Source: Neobacillus notoginsengisoli (GTDB lineage: Bacteria > Bacillota > Bacilli > Bacillales > Cytobacillaceae). Taken from it: DNA of 64,000 nt. This document shows positions 1-7,564 of the stretch, in pieces; the first letter of the stretch is position 1, and every line of letters starts with the position of its first letter. The notes beneath the pieces are model-generated. The model was not told the DNA's origin, did not search any database, and saw only the letters and a list, made by a program, of their open reading frames with translations. The DNA lies in contig NZ_QWEG01000003.1 in assembly GCF_003515685.1 (NCBI RefSeq), positions 248,001 through 312,000 on the forward strand, read 5' to 3'. Both the position numbers and the translations under genes were made by a program.

Positions 1-1068
1 CTGAGCGAGCTTGGCCTCCATTTTATCGGTACAGGCGTCTCTGGCGGTGAGGAAGGCGCTTTGAAAGGCCCATCCCTCATGCCAGGCGGCCAGAAGGAAG
101 CATATGAGCTTGTTGCCCCAATATTCAAAGACATCGCCGCAAAAGTGAATGGCGAACCTTGTACTACCTATATCGGGCCTGATGGCGCCGGCCACTATGT
201 AAAAATGGTCCATAACGGCATTGAGTATGGGGATATGCAGCTTATTTCCGAGGCATACAACATACTTAAGAATGTAATGGGGATGAATGCCGATGAACTC
301 CATGAAGTATTTTCAGAATGGAACAAAGGCGAGCTCGACAGCTACCTGATCGAAATTACAGCAGATATCTTTTCAAGGAAAGACGAAGAAACCGGCAAAC
401 CGCTCGTTGACTTGATCCTCGATACCGCCGGCCAAAAAGGGACTGGCAAATGGACAAGCCAAAGCGCATTGGATCTTGGTGTCCCCCTTCCGGTCATCAC
501 TGAATCAGTTTTTGCCCGGTTCATTTCAGCAATGAAAAATGAACGTACCGAGGCGAGCAAAATCCTTCGGGGCCCTGCCGCCAAGACGTTTACAGGTGAT
601 CGCCAGGCTTTCATTGAATCTGTCCGAAAGGCCTTGTATATGAGCAAAATCTGTTCCTATGCACAAGGGTTCGCCCAGCTGCGAGCCGCTTCCGAGGAAT
701 ATGGCTGGGATCTCCGCTACGGGGACATCGCGATGATTTTCCGCGGCGGCTGTATAATCAGAGCGCAATTTTTGCAAAAAATCAAAGAGGCTTACGATCG
801 TGAACCTGGCTTGAAAAACCTTCTCCTCGATCCTTACTTCAAGGAAATTGTTGAAGGTTACCAAGATGCATTAAGGGAAATCATTGGTGTCGCCGTTCAA
901 CACGGCATTCCTGTACCATGTTTCTCCGCCGCTGTCTCCTATTACGATAGCTACCGTTCGGAGACACTACCGGCCAACCTGCTTCAAGCGCAGCGCGACT
1001 ACTTTGGAGCGCACACCTACCAAAGGATCGACAAGGAAGGAACCTTCCACACTGAGTGGATGAAATAA
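1..1068 (+). CDS. gnd: 6-phosphogluconate dehydrogenase, decarboxylating (C-terminal part, 5' truncated by window edge)
   Basis: Oxidative decarboxylation of 6-phosphogluconate to ribulose 5-phosphate with reduction of NADP+, in the cytosolic pentose phosphate pathway. The reading frame is open from base 1, so about 110 N-terminal residues, including the nucleotide-binding Rossmann motif, lie outside the window; 355 residues remain of a family length near 470. Seen here are the substrate-site motif with [13 protein letters not shown], the all-alpha domain segment [16 protein letters not shown], and the C-terminal [13 protein letters not shown] tail that contributes to the partner subunit's active site. 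The gene ends in a clear intrinsic terminator. Whether it is the NADP- or NAD-dependent paralogue cannot be judged without the N-terminus. Confidence 0.95.
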   Translation: MSELGLHFIGTGVSGGEEGALKGPSLMPGGQKEAYELVAPIFKDIAAKVNGEPCTTYIGPDGAGHYVKMVHNGIEYGDMQLISEAYNILKNVMGMNADELHEVFSEWNKGELDSYLIEITADIFSRKDEETGKPLVDLILDTAGQKGTGKWTSQSALDLGVPLPVITESVFARFISAMKNERTEASKILRGPAAKTFTGDRQAFIESVRKALYMSKICSYAQGFAQLRAASEEYGWDLRYGDIAMIFRGGCIIRAQFLQKIKEAYDREPGLKNLLLDPYFKEIVEGYQDALREIIGVAVQHGIPVPCFSAAVSYYDSYRSETLPANLLQAQRDYFGAHTYQRIDKEGTFHTEWMK

Positions 1069-1078
1069 GAACATCGCA

Positions 1079-1115
1079 AAAACAACGGGAGCCCGCTTGG
1101 CTCCCGTTGTTTATT
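1079..1115. terminator. Intrinsic terminator, probably bidirectional
   Basis: A 13-bp perfect stem (AACAACGGGAGCC with its complement) around a short loop at 1081-1111, followed by TTATTT on the plus strand. It ends gnd and overlaps the stop codon of the convergent minus-strand gene. Confidence 0.85.
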
Positions 1116-1776
1116 TAGTATGCCGTTGTTTAATCAGAAACTCATGGAATGGAGGATTATCCAGTTCAAAATATGGACTTGAAACATATTGGATATTTCC
1201 GTCCCTCCCATTTATATAAGTTGGTTCATCAAACACAATTAATTCTCTGATCGCGAGCTGTGCCATACTTGTCATCATAAAAACTTTATTGTAAAGAGGT
1301 TCATCTTTAAACAAGGCTTGTATGAGCATAGAAAATCGTTCCATAATATCTATTGGCTGAAAGTCATCGAATTCCCTTACCTCTGCAAAAAATCGTTTCG
1401 TGTGATTGTTATGAAGACCCAATAGGATGTACGGCTTTGTCGTAAAAAACGGTTTAATGATGACTTCAAAATCGTACTCTTCCGAATCCAACCTATTGTT
1501 CCCATCCCGATCCGGGAAAAAGCCCCTTTCAAATGAAATGGAAATGTTTAAAAAATCCGCTTCATCGTTTGCAAGGTAATCCTCTTCTGAGTATTCCTCG
1601 TCAGTACTTGTTTCATAAACTGTTTCCCCTATGTCGTCGTATACTTCCCAATCATCTTCAGCTTCCAGGTCTAGTTCCATTATTTGGCTCGACATATCGT
1701 TGACAATCATTGGCAGATAAGGATGAAGCAGACCAAGTACATGGTCATAAAATGGGAACTTGGTGTCAGTAGTCAA
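1111..1776 (-). CDS. Hypothetical acidic protein, 221 aa
   Basis: I do not recognise this family. It is a soluble protein with no signal peptide or membrane segment, and a strongly acidic stretch at about residues 30-75 rich in Glu, Asp and Tyr. The rest looks like a mixed alpha/beta fold. The start is a TTG at 1774-1776 with a strong GGAGG site about 8 bases upstream. It stands alone between convergent gnd and the permease gene and shares its 3' end with the gnd terminator. Confidence 0.7.
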   Translation of the reverse strand: MTTDTKFPFYDHVLGLLHPYLPMIVNDMSSQIMELDLEAEDDWEVYDDIGETVYETSTDEEYSEEDYLANDEADFLNISISFERGFFPDRDGNNRLDSEEYDFEVIIKPFFTTKPYILLGLHNNHTKRFFAEVREFDDFQPIDIMERFSMLIQALFKDEPLYNKVFMMTSMAQLAIRELIVFDEPTYINGRDGNIQYVSSPYFELDNPPFHEFLIKQRHTK

Positions 1777-1884
1777 TTAAACTCCTCCCTGCTTGGCATC
1801 TATATGCTCCATTTGGCAATAAACTTATCCTGTACCTTTAATCTACCCACTCTCATTAGAATCACACCTCTTTAGGAGAAATAC

Positions 1885-1913
1885 AAAAAACGCTCACGTT
1901 GAGCGTTTTTAAA
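1885..1913 (-). terminator. Intrinsic terminator of the permease gene
   Basis: Symmetrical hairpin AAAAAACGCTCA/TGAGCGTTTTT with a 3-base loop, directly downstream of the permease stop at 1921; it has a T tract on both strands. Confidence 0.85.
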
Positions 1914-1920
1914 TATCTGG

Positions 1921-3285
1921 TTAAACAGTCTTTTCTTTATTCCACACTTTGATTTGCATGATGAGCGTAACAAGAGCGATAACGGCCACAAAACCGATGC
2001 TCACAAAAAATCCAAATCTGATATTGCTTTCGAGAATCGTCCCGCTCACAGCCGCGGCCAAAAGGGCAATCCCAATAAATCCGAGTGCCTTCCCCCCTCT
2101 TTTTATTTCAAGGATTTTAAAGGAAGACATGATAATAAACGACCAATTGAATAAAATCAGGATTCCTGCTGCGGTGGTAATATATTCATAAATTTTTCCG
2201 GGAAGCAACAGTGCGGTGATAATCGATGCGATCAGCCCGGCGGTTGCAAGTCCAAGTGATGGGAGCGGCACACTTTTCCACTTGATTTTTTTTGCAAAAA
2301 GAGCCGGTGCATCTTTGCTCTCTGATAATGTCACCAGCAGGGTTGTCACGCCGAATAATGAAGCGGTCATAGTTGAAAAACCAGCCATGATGATGGCCGC
2401 ATTGAATACATGTGGGAAAAATGGCAAGTTATAATGCTCCATAGCGGTGACGAACGGGCTTTCCTTTTCCGTAAATTCAGTATGATAAGCCATAATAACC
2501 GCAAATCCGACTGCCAGGACATAAATAACCGCCAGGACGATAAGCATAATTACCCCCGCTTTTGGAGCGTCTTCCTTCCTTTTCAGTCTTGTCGCCATCA
2601 AGCCGATTACCTCTATCCCTCCGTACGCATAGTAAGCGTATATTAAAGATGACCAAAAACCTGTCAGGCCTGCTGGAAAGAGTTTACCCATGGAAGAAGG
2701 GATACCCGGATGCTTCACATCTCCATGCAACACGCCGAACAATGCCAGTGCAGCAAGGATGATGAACATGACGATTGCCGATGTTTTTATTACAGCAAGC
2801 AAGTTTTCCACCTTGTCAAACCCTTTATTGCCGGTCAGCACTACAAGGATTGCCAGGACTGCATAGCCCGATGCAAAGAGCCATAGCGGAATACCAGGAA
2901 ACCAAAATCTCGATAAAATGGACAAAGCCGTCAATTGACTTCCCATAATGAGGATATTTGAACTCCAATAGTTCCAGCCGCAGCTGAATCCCGCCCAACG
3001 CCCGAACGCCTTGCCCGCATAATAACAAAAGGAACCGTCCTGCGGGTCTTCAGCGGTCATTTTTGCTAGCAAATTATAGACGGTGTATGTGCCAAAGGCA
3101 GCTAACAAAAAAGAGAACACGATTGAAGGGCCCGTCGTTTTTATACCGATTGCCGAGCCAAGGAAAAAACCGGTGCCAATTGTACAGCCTATGCCAATCA
3201 GGGACAGCTGCCACCATTTTAAATTTCCTTTGTCCGAACCGCTGCTCATCTTGGCCGATTTTTCCGAGGGGATAAAAAAGTCCAT
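1921..3285 (-). CDS. Amino acid permease, APC superfamily
   Basis: Predicted proton-coupled amino acid importer in the cytoplasmic membrane, 454 aa, with about 12 hydrophobic segments. The first helix carries the APC glycine motif GIGCTIGTGFFLGSA that contacts the substrate carboxylate; an acidic/amide segment (AEDPQDGSF) follows helix 2 as in the amino acid transporter family. The ATG start follows an AGGAGG site. The substrate is not deducible. In B. subtilis the threonine-type permease gene ybxG lies near ybxH, and a YbxH-like gene lies 0.6 kb upstream here, so a YbxG-like role is possible but unproven. A terminator follows directly. Confidence 0.85.
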   Translation of the reverse strand: MDFFIPSEKSAKMSSGSDKGNLKWWQLSLIGIGCTIGTGFFLGSAIGIKTTGPSIVFSFLLAAFGTYTVYNLLAKMTAEDPQDGSFCYYAGKAFGRWAGFSCGWNYWSSNILIMGSQLTALSILSRFWFPGIPLWLFASGYAVLAILVVLTGNKGFDKVENLLAVIKTSAIVMFIILAALALFGVLHGDVKHPGIPSSMGKLFPAGLTGFWSSLIYAYYAYGGIEVIGLMATRLKRKEDAPKAGVIMLIVLAVIYVLAVGFAVIMAYHTEFTEKESPFVTAMEHYNLPFFPHVFNAAIIMAGFSTMTASLFGVTTLLVTLSESKDAPALFAKKIKWKSVPLPSLGLATAGLIASIITALLLPGKIYEYITTAAGILILFNWSFIIMSSFKILEIKRGGKALGFIGIALLAAAVSGTILESNIRFGFFVSIGFVAVIALVTLIMQIKVWNKEKTV

Positions 3286-3366
3286 GGTCTGCCTCCTAGA
3301 AAGATGATCGGTTACATGCTGTTCGGTCAGTTGTTATACTAGCTGCCAGAAAAATAATCCAGGAAT

Positions 3367-3720
3367 TTAATCCTTTTCCTTCCCTTCCTTTTCTACCGGC
3401 TTTCCGCTGTTTCTTTTTACTTTCCTGAACATGGATGTTGACATGCTGCCCTGGACCATCATTTCCAAAAAGAATGGGGTGAAAATTTCTTTATATTCCT
3501 CATCATCGAACATCTTTTTGTTTTGAATCTCCATTTCTGCCAGTCCTTCATATTCAGATAAAAGGACATACGTATAATCAGGGCCGACGATTGGAGATAA
3601 AAGCTTGATATGATGGCTGTAATTTTCATTTCTGTACTGAACAATCTTTTCAAGGCTCTTAAATGCTTCGACGAATTTCTCTTGTTTTATATCAAATGTC
3701 TGATATACGTATACAGTCAT
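3367..3720 (-). CDS. Small protein, probable dimeric alpha/beta-barrel (NIPSNAP/ABM-like) fold
   Basis: 117 aa from the ATG at 3718-3720, chosen because GGAGG sits 5 bases upstream; an ORF extension further 5' lacks a ribosome site. The MTVYVYQTFDIKQ start, a central helix, the second strand YTYVLLSEYEG and a following helix resemble ferredoxin-like stress proteins that dimerise into a barrel. The tail is lysine-rich and probably disordered. No catalytic residue can be named. It is the next gene upstream of the permease, with an 81-bp gap, so co-transcription is possible. Confidence 0.6.
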   Translation of the reverse strand: MTVYVYQTFDIKQEKFVEAFKSLEKIVQYRNENYSHHIKLLSPIVGPDYTYVLLSEYEGLAEMEIQNKKMFDDEEYKEIFTPFFLEMMVQGSMSTSMFRKVKRNSGKPVEKEGKEKD

Positions 3721-3821
3721 GGCAACCTCCTGAAATATCACGATGGATCTTTCTGTTCTTTTGAAAAATAATCTTCCCAAGACAACTGTTTTTGATACGA
3801 TGATCTTTCCGTCAACCTTAT

Positions 3822-3843
3822 AAAAAAAAGGCCTCCCAGGCCC
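3822..3843 (-). terminator. Intrinsic terminator of the minus-strand small-gene cluster
   Basis: On the minus strand GGCCT-GGG-AGGCC followed by eight T residues, just downstream of the stop at 3865. The stem is short (5 bp) but the T tract is good. Confidence 0.6.
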
Positions 3844-3864
3844 AAAAAGAATACTAGAGGTTGT

Positions 3865-4056
3865 TTAGATTCCTTTCTTATGGCAGTATTCATCAACAAG
3901 TTGTTCGATTTTATCCACTACAGGAAATTTCCCGTTGAAGGAAAACGTTATTTCTTCAACAAAATCGCCATTTTTGTATACATGAATCGCACCTTTTTGG
4001 CTTATGACACTAAACTCCGGTTCAAATCGGTAGCCGTGTTTGTCAATAGCACCCAT
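3865..4056 (-). CDS. YbxH-like small protein (DUF5370-type), 63 aa
   Basis: A 63-residue soluble protein beginning MGAIDKHGYRFEPEFSV and containing the segment KGAIHVYKNGDFVEEI. This pattern recalls the B. subtilis YbxH family of short Bacillus proteins of unknown function; the assignment rests on memory of the family and needs a profile search. The ATG follows an AAGGATG site. It lies 13 bp downstream of another small gene on the same strand, so the three minus-strand mini-genes at 3865-4380 probably form one transcript ending at the terminator at 3822-3843. Confidence 0.6.
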   Translation of the reverse strand: MGAIDKHGYRFEPEFSVISQKGAIHVYKNGDFVEEITFSFNGKFPVVDKIEQLVDEYCHKKGI

Positions 4057-4069
4057 GCCAACATCATCC

Positions 4070-4210
4070 TTACCGTTTTTCTTGATTCTTCTTCTGATCC
4101 ACTTTCATGTTTAAGCTGCTTTTTTCAGGACTGGCTGGTACAAACCCGTATCCTGTAGGACTGCTTTCCATATCGTCCGCCGGTCCTTTTCTTCCTGTCT
4201 TTTCAAGCAT
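4070..4210 (-). CDS. Hypothetical 46-aa protein
   Basis: A short hydrophilic ORF starting MLEKTGRKGPADDMESSPT and ending in a lysine/glutamine-rich tail. The ATG is preceded by AGGAGTGG at good spacing, and there are 13 bp to the next gene and 20 bp from the previous one. No cysteine or membrane segment is present. Composition and length are like small Bacillus proteins made in spores, but no function is claimed. Confidence 0.55.
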   Translation of the reverse strand: MLEKTGRKGPADDMESSPTGYGFVPASPEKSSLNMKVDQKKNQEKR

Positions 4211-4230
4211 AATTGTCCACTCCTAACCGA

Positions 4231-4380
4231 TTACTGATCCTGTTTTTTATTATTGCCCCTTACGCCCTTTTTCGATGATTGCGGAGAATGATGGTTCTCA
4301 CTGCCGCCATTTGGCGGGCCGTATACATGACTGTCTGAGGTGATCTTGGCCCCTTTTAAAAAATCATCCTTCGTTTTCAT
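4231..4380 (-). CDS. Hypothetical 49-aa hydrophilic protein
   Basis: MKTKDDFLKGAKITSDSHVY opens a short basic, Gly/Asn/His-rich protein with a Lys/Asn/Gln tail. A near-perfect AAAGGAGG ribosome site precedes the ATG. It is the first gene of a three-gene minus-strand cluster of mini-proteins (4380 to 3865). Disordered, small-spore-protein-like composition; no family can be named with confidence. Confidence 0.55.
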   Translation of the reverse strand: MKTKDDFLKGAKITSDSHVYGPPNGGSENHHSPQSSKKGVRGNNKKQDQ

Positions 4381-4543
4381 TTCTTATCCTCCTTTAAAGA
4401 TCCGAGTGACTTTAGGATATGCCACAGGAAGGATTTCTATAAGGCGCGATTTTTTTCTATCTTCATTACGACACCCCTGGCTAAAACAAATGTTTTTGAG
4501 AAAAATAATTGGGAAACGTTAGAATCAGCAAGGAGTGTTTCAT

Positions 4544-4699
4544 ATGGAGAAAAAGCGCAGTCCTGAAAATGCCCCGACCATAGCACCGGGGCTTGACACG
4601 GATGCGAAGCTAAGCCAGTCAGCATCTGAACGGGAAAAAAGAGAAGGCGAGTCAACAAGGGTCACAATCGCATCATGGGATGAAGTTGATCCGAGTTAA
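4544..4699 (+). CDS. Hypothetical 51-aa protein
   Basis: Short charged protein starting MEKKRSPENAPTIAPGLD and ending ASWDEVDPS, with an AAGGAG ribosome site 8 bases upstream of the ATG. It runs opposite to the neighbouring mini-genes and is followed within 4 bp by a strong intrinsic terminator, which supports it being a real one-gene transcript. No domain recognised. Confidence 0.55.
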   Translation: MEKKRSPENAPTIAPGLDTDAKLSQSASEREKREGESTRVTIASWDEVDPS

Positions 4700-4702
4700 C
4701 AC

Positions 4703-4742
4703 AAAAAAATCCGCCGGATTCAATTTCGGGCGGATTTTTTGG
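4703..4742. terminator. Intrinsic terminator shared by convergent mini-genes
   Basis: AAAAATCCGCC pairs with GGCGGATTTTTT across a 13-base loop. It ends the plus-strand 51-aa gene and lies 5 bp beyond the stop of the convergent minus-strand 46-aa gene. Confidence 0.8.
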
Positions 4743-4746
4743 CGTT

Positions 4747-4887
4747 TTATTCCTTTAAGTCAGAATTCTCAGTTGTCGCAAATTCAACAGTTAGAAGGCT
4801 TTCGTCATGATCGAGGCCATATAAACCTTTTTGTTTGTCTTCTTTCATATCTTTATTTAGCTGCTTTCTCTCCTGCTTTTTTTCCAT
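4747..4887 (-). CDS. Hypothetical 46-aa charged protein
   Basis: Starts MEKKQERKQLNKDMKEDK and continues with a GLYGLDHDESLLTVEF segment. The ATG is preceded by GAGGGG at about 5 bases. It shares the 4703-4742 terminator with the convergent plus-strand gene. The N-terminal half is a highly charged probable helix; no known family is claimed. Confidence 0.5.
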   Translation of the reverse strand: MEKKQERKQLNKDMKEDKQKGLYGLDHDESLLTVEFATTENSDLKE

Positions 4888-5053
4888 CTGTACCCCTCAA
4901 TCCTATTTAGATTCTGTTAATCTGTTCCTTGCTGATAGTATTTACGCATTAAAGGCATATACAACCTCCATGCTATGTAGGGTTAAATTACCACCCCCTC
5001 CGCTCTCGCTTTTTTGCTAGACTTTTATGGTAAGAGACGAAGGAGGAACCAGA

Positions 5054-6229
5054 TTGGCTCATATCAGAAAAATCATGACTGCTCTTATGATTATTATTAT
5101 CTTCATGTCCGGTTTTATGACCGGATCATTTTATACATCACATATGAAAGATAAGAAAACAGTAATGAAACATCATTTGGCACCTGAATCAGAAAAATCT
5201 TTGCCTGGCAAAAAAATGCCTGAATCCGCTTCCTCTAAAGTTGTAATGGGATATGTACAAGACTTTCGAAATCCGGATCTAATAAATGTTCGAAATTTAA
5301 CACATGTCATTTTTTCTTTCGCTCATCCCTCTGAGGACGGTGATGTGTTGCTGAACGGAGATATGGCCTGGGAGAACCTCCGCAAAACGGTAAGGCTGGC
5401 TCATGAAAACGGGAGCAAAGTAATCCTTTCTGTCGGTGGCTGGTACCATCTTAATGGCGAGGAATCTTATCCCTATTTTAAGAAAGCAATCAGTAATCTT
5501 GATTCACGAAAAAAACTTGTTGAGAGCCTTATTAATATTGCCGATCAGGAAAACCTTGACGGCATTGATATCGATTTTGAACACCCAAGGACAGAAGCAG
5601 ATGCCGCGAATCTGGCTGCTTTTATGAAGGAGTTGAGTGTGAAACTTCATGGACAGAAAAAGGAACTGTCTGTTGCCGTAAATTCCAAAATCAATGCGAT
5701 AACTGGAGCTGAAGTGGAATCGGTCATTTTTAAACCTGAAATGTTCCATTTTGCCGATTATGTAAATATTATGGCCTACGACGGCCAGTGGGACGGCGGC
5801 TATCATGCCGAGAATCTTGCTCCCTACCATTTTACTGAAAATGTGGTTCATTACTGGTCGAGGCTTTTTAATTCATTGGAAATTCCAAAAAGCAAACTAG
5901 TCCTAGGGGTACCACTATATGCACAGCCTGAAAATATAAATGCAAAACAAATTTCTTACGCAACAATTATTAGCAAAAACCCTGATTTTGCGAATAAGGA
6001 TATGATTATCTTGAACGGTACTGCTTACTTTTATAATGGTCAAAAGACAGTGAGGAAAAAAACCGCACTTGCCCTGTCAAATGGTTTCGGCGGCATGATG
6101 CTATGGGAGGCTGGGCATGATGGCGAAGGAAATACTAGTATGGCCAAATCTATTCGGTCGGCCATAAACGATCATAGTCATAATTCTATAAACATTCATA
6201 GTCAAAAAAAGACCAGAAGGGAGCGCTGA
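5054..6229 (+). CDS. Membrane-anchored glycoside hydrolase family 18 protein (chitinase/spore-lytic type)
   Basis: 391 aa if translation starts at the TTG at 5054, placed 7 bases after AAGGAGG; the upstream ATG at 5027 has no ribosome site. An N-terminal hydrophobic segment (about residues 8-28) acts as a signal anchor, so the enzyme domain faces outside the cytoplasm. The GH18 barrel is complete in its key motifs: SVGGW on strand 3, DGIDIDFEHP on strand 4 with the catalytic Glu, NIMAYD on strand 6, and a C-terminal LWEAGHD with the substrate-site Trp. The family hydrolyses beta-1,4-linked N-acetylglucosamine; Bacillus members include chitinases and SleL/YaaH-type enzymes, but no LysM domain is present here. 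Confidence 0.85.
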   Translation: MAHIRKIMTALMIIIIFMSGFMTGSFYTSHMKDKKTVMKHHLAPESEKSLPGKKMPESASSKVVMGYVQDFRNPDLINVRNLTHVIFSFAHPSEDGDVLLNGDMAWENLRKTVRLAHENGSKVILSVGGWYHLNGEESYPYFKKAISNLDSRKKLVESLINIADQENLDGIDIDFEHPRTEADAANLAAFMKELSVKLHGQKKELSVAVNSKINAITGAEVESVIFKPEMFHFADYVNIMAYDGQWDGGYHAENLAPYHFTENVVHYWSRLFNSLEIPKSKLVLGVPLYAQPENINAKQISYATIISKNPDFANKDMIILNGTAYFYNGQKTVRKKTALALSNGFGGMMLWEAGHDGEGNTSMAKSIRSAINDHSHNSINIHSQKKTRRER

Positions 6230-6250
6230 TCACTCCTTCCTGGTCTTTTC
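6206..6250. terminator. Intrinsic terminator, bidirectional
   Basis: AAAAGACCAG pairs with CTGGTCTTTT, extended by an imperfect AGGGAG/CTCCTT segment, between the convergent GH18 gene and the DUF1292 gene. Confidence 0.85.
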
Positions 6251-6262
6251 CCGCTCACAGTT

Positions 6263-6544
6263 TTAATCTTCAATCTCTTCCTGGTCCATCAATTCTTCAA
6301 AAGCTTCAGCGACCTTGTCGAATTCCTCATCCGTTTGAATTGCATCAAGATCACCTTCCTGATCCACTTTAAGGAAGAAAATATCAATGTCGTCGTCCGT
6401 TTCTTCCTGGAGGTCATCCAAAAAGCTGACGGCCACATATTCCGTGCCTTCAATATTCATTACAGCCAGAACTTCCACCTGCTGTTCCTGTTCGTTCTCG
6501 TCACTGATTGAAAAAATTTCGCCAACTTCAATTTTTTCCAACAC
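6263..6544 (-). CDS. DUF1292 family protein (YrzB-like)
   Basis: 93 aa, very acidic, with the DUF1292 layout: a short N-terminal beta segment, EYVAVSFLDD in the middle, and an acidic helical tail. The family is widespread in Firmicutes and its function is unknown. The start is TTG with GAGGGG 6 bases upstream. It ends next to the bidirectional terminator at 6206-6250. Confidence 0.8.
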   Translation of the reverse strand: MLEKIEVGEIFSISDENEQEQQVEVLAVMNIEGTEYVAVSFLDDLQEETDDDIDIFFLKVDQEGDLDAIQTDEEFDKVAEAFEELMDQEEIED

Positions 6545-6625
6545 TTTCCCCTCGCTTTTACTTTAATGGACGTACCTTCATTGTTTTCCCACAAATGGGA
6601 TCAATAATGCACCTGAAATATACAT

Positions 6626-6886
6626 TCATGTGTCAAATTCAATGATTTTTTCCAGCCTTTCAACTAACACCATACACCTTTTTTCACCGAGTTCAAAGAT
6701 GTACATCGAATTTTCTTTTTCAACTAGCAATTTTCTGAATTGGATATCGCCGTTTATATGATTTTCTTCCATGAGTTCAAGCAATTTATTGTGGATTTGT
6801 TCTTTATTCGGCTCAATGGTTGAAGCAATTTTAATCGGCATAGGTATACCCGGAATTTTATAAGTTACTAAAATTACTGTCTCCAA
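6626..6886 (-). CDS. Hypothetical protein, 86 aa
   Basis: A TTG start at 6884-6886 is preferred because AAGGAG lies 8 bases upstream; the GTG nine bases earlier overlaps that site. The protein has several short hydrophobic strands (VILVTYKIPGIPMPIKI) followed by a helix-strand-helix pattern and no transmembrane segment. No family recognised. It lies 81 bp upstream of the DUF1292 gene on the same strand. Confidence 0.55.
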   Translation of the reverse strand: METVILVTYKIPGIPMPIKIASTIEPNKEQIHNKLLELMEENHINGDIQFRKLLVEKENSMYIFELGEKRCMVLVERLEKIIEFDT

Positions 6887-7019
6887 TGGCTTCACTCCTT
6901 ACAAGAGCAATTCGACATGAATGGAAATATCCCTTCAAATTAAGGAAAGTTTTTATCACTCTTTCTTTTTACATGCCTTCATTCATTAAAAGCATTATAC
7001 TATAAGGAGTCTTACATAG

Positions 7020-7334
7020 ATGAAGGGGATACAAATGGATAATAAAGAGCTTCAGGATAAAATTATTGCAAATTACCAAGCTGATGAAAAAATGATGATT
7101 CTTGTCTTTGCCCAGTGGTGCATCAATAATGGGCTTGATCCCGAAGAGCTATACTTTAGGGCCTATCCCGGTCAGGGTTCCAACCAGGCATTAAAGGATG
7201 CACTTGAGCTCACAGTCCCAAAAGAGGAAGCCGGCGAAGTTCCAGACCAGACGTTGCTAGGCGTTTTGTCCTTATTCGGCAATGACGATCTTGCTTTTAT
7301 TGTTACCGAAGAAATCAGCAATCGGAAGAAGTAA
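7020..7334 (+). CDS. Conserved hypothetical protein, about 100 aa
   Basis: A small soluble acidic protein with the segment MMILVFAQWCINNGLDPEEL near the N-terminus and a helical remainder. Two starts are plausible: ATG 7020 with AAGGAG 11 bases upstream, and ATG 7035 with GAAGGGG 6 bases upstream. It may match a small B. subtilis family of unknown function (YxiS-like, from memory only). A tRNA-like gene follows 48 bp downstream with no terminator between, so the two could share a transcript. Confidence 0.65.
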   Translation: MKGIQMDNKELQDKIIANYQADEKMMILVFAQWCINNGLDPEELYFRAYPGQGSNQALKDALELTVPKEEAGEVPDQTLLGVLSLFGNDDLAFIVTEEISNRKK

Positions 7335-7382
7335 TTTCTTTTGGATAGAATATTCTTCCTCTTCCTGGTTAAACTACTCCCA

Positions 7383-7470
7383 GAAGGCTTGTAGCTCAAT
7401 GGAAGAGCAGCCTTCAGCCTGCCAGCCGGGCTGAAGTGCATCTTGCGGGTTCGAATCCCGCCGGGTCTTC
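7383..7470 (+). tRNA. tRNA-like gene with a noncanonical, over-long anticodon arm
   Basis: Canonical parts: a D-arm with GCTC/GAGC around loop AATGGAA (7394-7408); a T-arm GCGGG-TTCGAAT-CCCGC (7445-7461); and an acceptor stem formed by 7383-7391 with 7462-7470 (9 pairs allowing G-U). Noncanonical: between the D- and T-arms the only good helix is 8 bp (CTTCAGCC 7412-7419 with GGCTGAAG 7429-7436) closing a 9-base loop TGCCAGCCG. A 7-base loop GCCAGCC can also be drawn, but it lacks U33. No CCA is encoded. A terminator follows 18 bases later. It could be a decayed tRNA or a tRNA mimic; amino-acid identity cannot be assigned. Confidence 0.5.
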
Positions 7471-7486
7471 TTAACCATTTCCATTT

Positions 7487-7520
7487 TAAAAAGGCATGCT
7501 ATTTCAAGCACGCCTTTTTG
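7487..7520 (+). terminator. Intrinsic terminator after the tRNA-like gene
   Basis: GGCATGCT pairs with AGCACGCC (one mismatch) around a 6-base loop, preceded by an A tract and followed by TTTTTG. It supports transcription of the tRNA-like element on the plus strand. Confidence 0.75.
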
Positions 7521-7564
7521 CAAGAGTACATAACGGCCAATTTTCATGGCAAAAATCCCGCGGT

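Noticed and set aside
7383-7470. The tRNA-like gene as tRNA-Sec serving the selenoprotein
   Set aside because: The UCA at 7414-7416 lies within the strongest helix, no 7-base loop with UCA can be formed, and the D-arm is of the ordinary 4-bp type.
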